Assembly (NCBI RefSeq): GCF_945952095.1 | Contig: NZ_CAMFHL010000335.1 | Location: 1-6,459, forward strand | Direction of reading: 5' to 3' | DNA from: an uncultured Arsenicibacter sp. | GTDB taxonomy: Bacteria > Bacteroidota > Bacteroidia > Cytophagales > Spirosomataceae | DNA length: 6,459 nt | Part shown: positions 6,131 through 6,459 of the stretch, piece after piece | Layout of the letters: each line of letters starts with the position of its first letter | How positions within the stretch are numbered: position 1 is the first letter of the stretch | Notes under the pieces: model-generated | Database searches by the model: none | Seen by the model: the letters and a program-made list of their open reading frames with translations, nothing else | What the model was told of the DNA's origin: nothing | Translations under genes and position numbers: made by a program

Positions 6131-6459
6131 AGACCCATTCCTTTGCCCCGGCTTCGTTGCCTAACACAAAGCAGCGGCGGCACCGGGCTTCATAACTGTC
6201 CGTTTCACCCAGTAAAACCCGTTCCTGAGAAGGGAGTAACCGAAAAGAATGATGGGCCATATCGCCGCAGACCACACAAATGGCATGAACTTTGGTGACA
6301 TATTCAGCAATGGCCATAAGCTGCGGCATACAGCCAAACGGCTTACCGGCAAAATCCATATCCAGCCCCGCAACAATGACGCGCTGCCCCTGATTTGCCA
6401 GTTGTGTGCATATTTCCGCCACTTCTGCGTCGAAAAACTGGGCTTCGTCAATCCCTACC
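6114..6459 (-). CDS. tdk: Thymidine kinase (TK1-type), C-terminal part, 5'-truncated by the window
   Basis: Type II (TK1-like) thymidine kinases phosphorylate thymidine to dTMP with ATP in the cytoplasmic pyrimidine salvage pathway. About 114 of roughly 190-200 residues are present. The P-loop N-terminal part lies beyond the window edge. The visible part begins VGIDEAQFFDAEV, which contains the DEAQFF motif with the catalytic glutamate. It continues through VIVAGLDMDFAGKPFG, AEYVTKVHAICVVCG and DSYEARCRRC. The pairs CVVC and CRRC supply the four cysteines of the structural zinc site, and the sequence between them includes the thymidine-binding lasso. The GTG at 6422 is an internal valine codon; the frame stays open to the window end. 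The TAA stop (6114-6116) lies inside the porZ coding start, a 17-bp overlap, or 11 bp if porZ starts at 6124. No CAAAnnTA promoter motif (minus-strand TAnnTTTG) is seen between the genes, so porZ is probably read from the tdk transcript. Confidence 0.95.
   Translation of the reverse strand, partial: VGIDEAQFFDAEVAEICTQLANQGQRVIVAGLDMDFAGKPFGCMPQLMAIAEYVTKVHAICVVCGDMAHHSFRLLPSQERVLLGETDSYEARCRRCFVLGNEAGAKEWVYVDDK

Noticed and set aside
6420..6422. GTG as the true start of a short thymidine kinase
   Set aside because: The same frame continues to the window edge and encodes the DEAQFF catalytic motif, so the gene is simply cut by the window.

Overview
The window looks like ordinary chromosomal DNA from a Bacteroidota bacterium, most likely Cytophagales (Spirosoma-like). 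That assignment is inference. It rests on a PorZ-type component of the type IX secretion system with a C-terminal sorting domain, a Bacteroidota-style -7 promoter motif (TAnnTTTG), little Shine-Dalgarno signal, and intergenic palindromes of a style I associate with this phylum. No rRNA, tRNA, CRISPR array, transposase or phage gene is visible.

Layout. Positions 1-48 are not biological: they match the Illumina Nextera P5/i5/Tn5 mosaic-end adapter, so genomic sequence starts at 49. Positions 51-1868 (+) hold the C-terminal two thirds of a two-halved M16 (pitrilysin/insulinase) metalloprotease whose catalytic half is lost at the contig edge. A 30-bp perfect inverted repeat with a 14-nt loop fills most of the next gap (1897-1970). 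It is followed by a tRNA1(Val) A37 N6-methyltransferase gene (1992-2699, +). A 123-bp leader with a likely promoter motif then precedes a membrane-anchored family 2 glycosyltransferase (2823-3794, +).

That gene converges on porZ (3866-6130, -), and an imperfect 29-bp-arm hairpin spans the whole junction and reaches into both stop codons. Upstream of porZ on the minus strand, overlapping it by 17 bp (11 bp with the alternative start), is the 3' part of a thymidine kinase gene (6114 to the window edge).

The genes do not form one pathway. The plus-strand genes are a peptidase, a tRNA modification enzyme and a lipid-linked sugar transferase. The minus-strand pair, tdk-porZ, is very probably co-transcribed, joining nucleotide salvage to T9SS assembly. 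I found no convincing previously undescribed system. The most noteworthy items are the adapter artefact, the perfect palindromic element, the hairpin joining two convergent stop codons, and the tdk-porZ overlap.
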